Positions 62,326 through 64,000 of a stretch of DNA of 64,000 nt are shown in pieces (the first letter of the stretch is position 1; every line of letters begins with the position of its first letter). Under the pieces are notes generated by a model that searched no databases, was not told where the DNA came from, and saw only the letters and a program-made list of their open reading frames with translations. Source of the DNA: Thermodesulfovibrio sp. (GTDB taxonomy: Bacteria > Nitrospirota > Thermodesulfovibrionia > Thermodesulfovibrionales > Thermodesulfovibrionaceae); NCBI GenBank assembly GCA_020725335.1, contig DYFF01000020.1, positions 82,434 to 146,433 of the forward strand, read 5' to 3'. A program made the translations under genes and the position numbers.

Positions 62326-63255
62326 ATGCGAAAACAAAGGGGTAAAATCACAGACTTAGTGTTTTTAGCTATTACTGCCATTACAGCATTCAGTGTCATA
62401 GCTATTTCTATTGGAATCTTTATTGTTCTATTTAAAGAATCATTACCTGCAATTAATAAATTTGGTTTTGCAGGATTTATCTTCTCTAATGAATGGGACC
62501 CTGTTAAAGAATTATTTGGTGCTGCTCCTGCACTAATAGGAACTTTGATTACTTCCTTTTTTTCTTTGCTATTAGCTGTCCCAATTGCATTAGGAATTGC
62601 AATCTTTATAACCGAAATAGCTCCTTCTTTCCTAAAAGGAATTATAGGAACTGCTATAGAATTACTTGCAGCAATTCCGAGCATAATTTACGGAATGTGG
62701 GGACTTTTTACACTTGCTCCTATTATGAGTCAGGACATAGAACCCTTTCTCCAATCAACCATCGGTAAACTTCCGTTAATAGGTAAGTTATTTGAAGGCA
62801 CACCTCTTGGAGTCGATCTATTCACAGCAAGCATTATTTTGAGTATCATGATAATTCCATTTACTGCCTCAATAGCAAGGGATTCTTTCAATCTAACTCC
62901 CTCTGTGCTCAAAGAATCTGCCTATGCGATAGGTGCCACAAAATGGGAAGTCGTAAAAGATGTTGTATTACCCTATTCCAAACTGGGAGTTCTTGGTGGG
63001 GTGGGACTTTCATTAGGAAGAGCACTGGGAGAGACTATGGCAGTTGCTTTTGTGCTTGGTAACTTAAATCAAATTCCAACCTCTCTTTTTGATGCTGCTG
63101 CAACAGTAACGGTAAAACTTGCAAATGAATTTACAGAAGCAGATAAAGATATTTATCTGAGTTCACTGTATTATTTGGCTTTATTACTTTTTATAATGAG
63201 CTTCACCATACTTGCTATTGCCAAATTATTCTTACTTAAGGCTAAGAGGCAATGA
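62326..63255 (+). CDS. pstC: Phosphate ABC transporter permease PstC
   Basis: 309 residues with six main helices. KITDLVFLAITAITAFSVIAISIGIF, WDPVKELFGAAPALIGTLITSFFS, the coupling loop RDSFNLTPSVLKESAYAIGATKWE with EAA motif, and GRALGETMAVAFVLGN. It forms the high-affinity phosphate channel with PstA. Directly behind a Pho-box-like repeat. The stop overlaps pstA by four bases. Confidence 0.95.
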   Translation: MRKQRGKITDLVFLAITAITAFSVIAISIGIFIVLFKESLPAINKFGFAGFIFSNEWDPVKELFGAAPALIGTLITSFFSLLLAVPIALGIAIFITEIAPSFLKGIIGTAIELLAAIPSIIYGMWGLFTLAPIMSQDIEPFLQSTIGKLPLIGKLFEGTPLGVDLFTASIILSIMIIPFTASIARDSFNLTPSVLKESAYAIGATKWEVVKDVVLPYSKLGVLGGVGLSLGRALGETMAVAFVLGNLNQIPTSLFDAAATVTVKLANEFTEADKDIYLSSLYYLALLLFIMSFTILAIAKLFLLKAKRQ

Positions 63256-64000
63256 TACTGAAAAAAAGAAAAATTGTAAGTAGTATAGCGCTTTTTATAT
63301 GCTTTCTTACTGCTTGCTGGGGTATATTCTGGCTTACTTTTATAATAATTGATGTTTTAAGACACGGTATAACAGCTATTAATCCTGAACTTTTTCTGAA
63401 AGACCCTGCTCCGCCTGGAGAAGCAGGTGGAGGATTAAGAAATGCCTTTATAGGACATTTGCTTATAACAGTATTTGCTACTTTAATAGGTGTTCCTGTA
63501 GGAGTTCTTGGAGGAACCTTTCTTGCAGAGTATGGGAGAAAATACAATATTTCAAAGGTCATAAGTACTTTGGCTGATATCATGGTAAGTGTTCCTGCAA
63601 TAATCATTGGTGCTTTTATATATGCCATAATTGTAAAACCCTTAGGACACTTTAGCGGATGGGCAGGAGCTGTTGCATTAGGAATAATTATGATACCTAC
63701 AGTGCTAAGAACAACAGAAAATATGCTTTCTCTTATACCATGGACACTAAGGGAAGCTGCTTTTGCCCTTGGAGCGCCTTATTATAAAGTTATTATTCAG
63801 GTTGTATACAGAGGTGCTGCAACAGGAATTCTTACGGGAATTATTCTTGCAATTGCCAGGGTTACTGGTGAAGCTGCACCACTTTTGTTTACCGCCTTTA
63901 ATAATAATTATTTTTCCTTAGACATGTCTCAACCTATCGCTTCCTTGACAGTAACTATTTTCCAGTATGCTATGGGACCGTATGAAGAATGGCATGCTCA
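63252..64000 (+). CDS. pstA: Phosphate ABC transporter permease PstA (3' end beyond window)
   Basis: About 249 codons are present and the frame is still open at the right edge. Motifs: FLKDPAPPGEAGGGLRNAFIGHLLI, GGTFLAEYGRKYNISKV, SVPAIIIGAFIYAIIV, the coupling segment LRTTENMLSLIPWTLREAAFALGA, and ARVTGEAAPLLFTAF. Start ATG 63252 overlaps the pstC stop as ATGA. pstB is expected beyond the window. Confidence 0.95.
   Translation, partial: MILKKRKIVSSIALFICFLTACWGIFWLTFIIIDVLRHGITAINPELFLKDPAPPGEAGGGLRNAFIGHLLITVFATLIGVPVGVLGGTFLAEYGRKYNISKVISTLADIMVSVPAIIIGAFIYAIIVKPLGHFSGWAGAVALGIIMIPTVLRTTENMLSLIPWTLREAAFALGAPYYKVIIQVVYRGAATGILTGIILAIARVTGEAAPLLFTAFNNNYFSLDMSQPIASLTVTIFQYAMGPYEEWHA

Overview
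The window looks like chromosomal DNA of an AT-rich, Gram-negative (diderm), probably thermophilic anaerobe. Diderm character comes from lptD, a SurA-like chaperone, a curli secretion system, lipoproteins and an outer-membrane-directed csgG. Proteins are rich in Lys, Glu and Ile. Selenocysteine use, a hydrogenase maturation gene (hypE), a dehydratase/benzoyl-CoA-reductase type ATPase, UbiD and a quinol-linked multiheme cytochrome fit the Thermodesulfovibrio branch of Nitrospirota. That assignment is inference from gene content; no rRNA is present.

Layout. 1-122: tail of a DUF4197 gene. 186-908 (minus): a peroxiredoxin whose catalytic cysteine codon is TGA, followed by a hairpin of SECIS type, so it reads as a selenoprotein (PrxU). 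1099-5159 (minus): a complete curli functional-amyloid locus (csgA, csgB, a CsgC/CsgH-like gene, csgE, csgF, csgG, with a LuxR-type regulator upstream). 5288-5740: RidA family. 5746-27646 (minus): a long block of closely spaced or overlapping genes running trpB, trpA, accD, folC, lptD, truB, purB, fusA2, argH, a fibronectin-type lipoprotein, hypE, surA-like, rluB-like, livKHMGF and paaK. livF needs a -1 frameshift at A_AAA_AAG. Two related palindromic elements lie here, one between fusA2 and argH and one inserted in frame in the signal peptide of the lipoprotein. 27943-30102: cheW and a chemoreceptor, closed by a strong terminator.

30157-36525 (minus): yedE, a TusA-like gene, a DUF3343-type gene and a small-molecule kinase. 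I read these as a selenium-handling cluster, which matches the selenoprotein at the left end. A periplasmic binding protein and a hybrid histidine kinase follow directly. 36656-43169 (plus): aroA, cmk, ispH, rpsA, sppA, hup and an orphan oppD-type ATPase. 43162-45568 (minus): an MFS transporter, glpX and a 53-residue zinc ribbon. 45641-58405 (minus): ubiD, a 1397-residue dehydratase-activase fusion, a 31-residue mS38-like protein, a coiled-coil protein, a MetE-like protein, tmk, holB, ricT-like, metG, radC and a DUF4405-type membrane protein. 58576-62270 (plus): a two-gene unit for a cytochrome bd-like membrane complex whose second subunit carries eight CxxCH haem motifs. 62326-64000: pstC and the start of pstA behind a Pho-box-like repeat.

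Several operon heads (trpB, ubiD, the bd-like unit, pstC) have a TATAAT-like box only 7-8 bases before the ATG and no Shine-Dalgarno sequence, so leaderless transcripts are likely. Internal genes mostly have good Shine-Dalgarno sites. No tRNA, rRNA, CRISPR array or complete insertion sequence was seen, and no gene-free stretch exceeds 300 bases.
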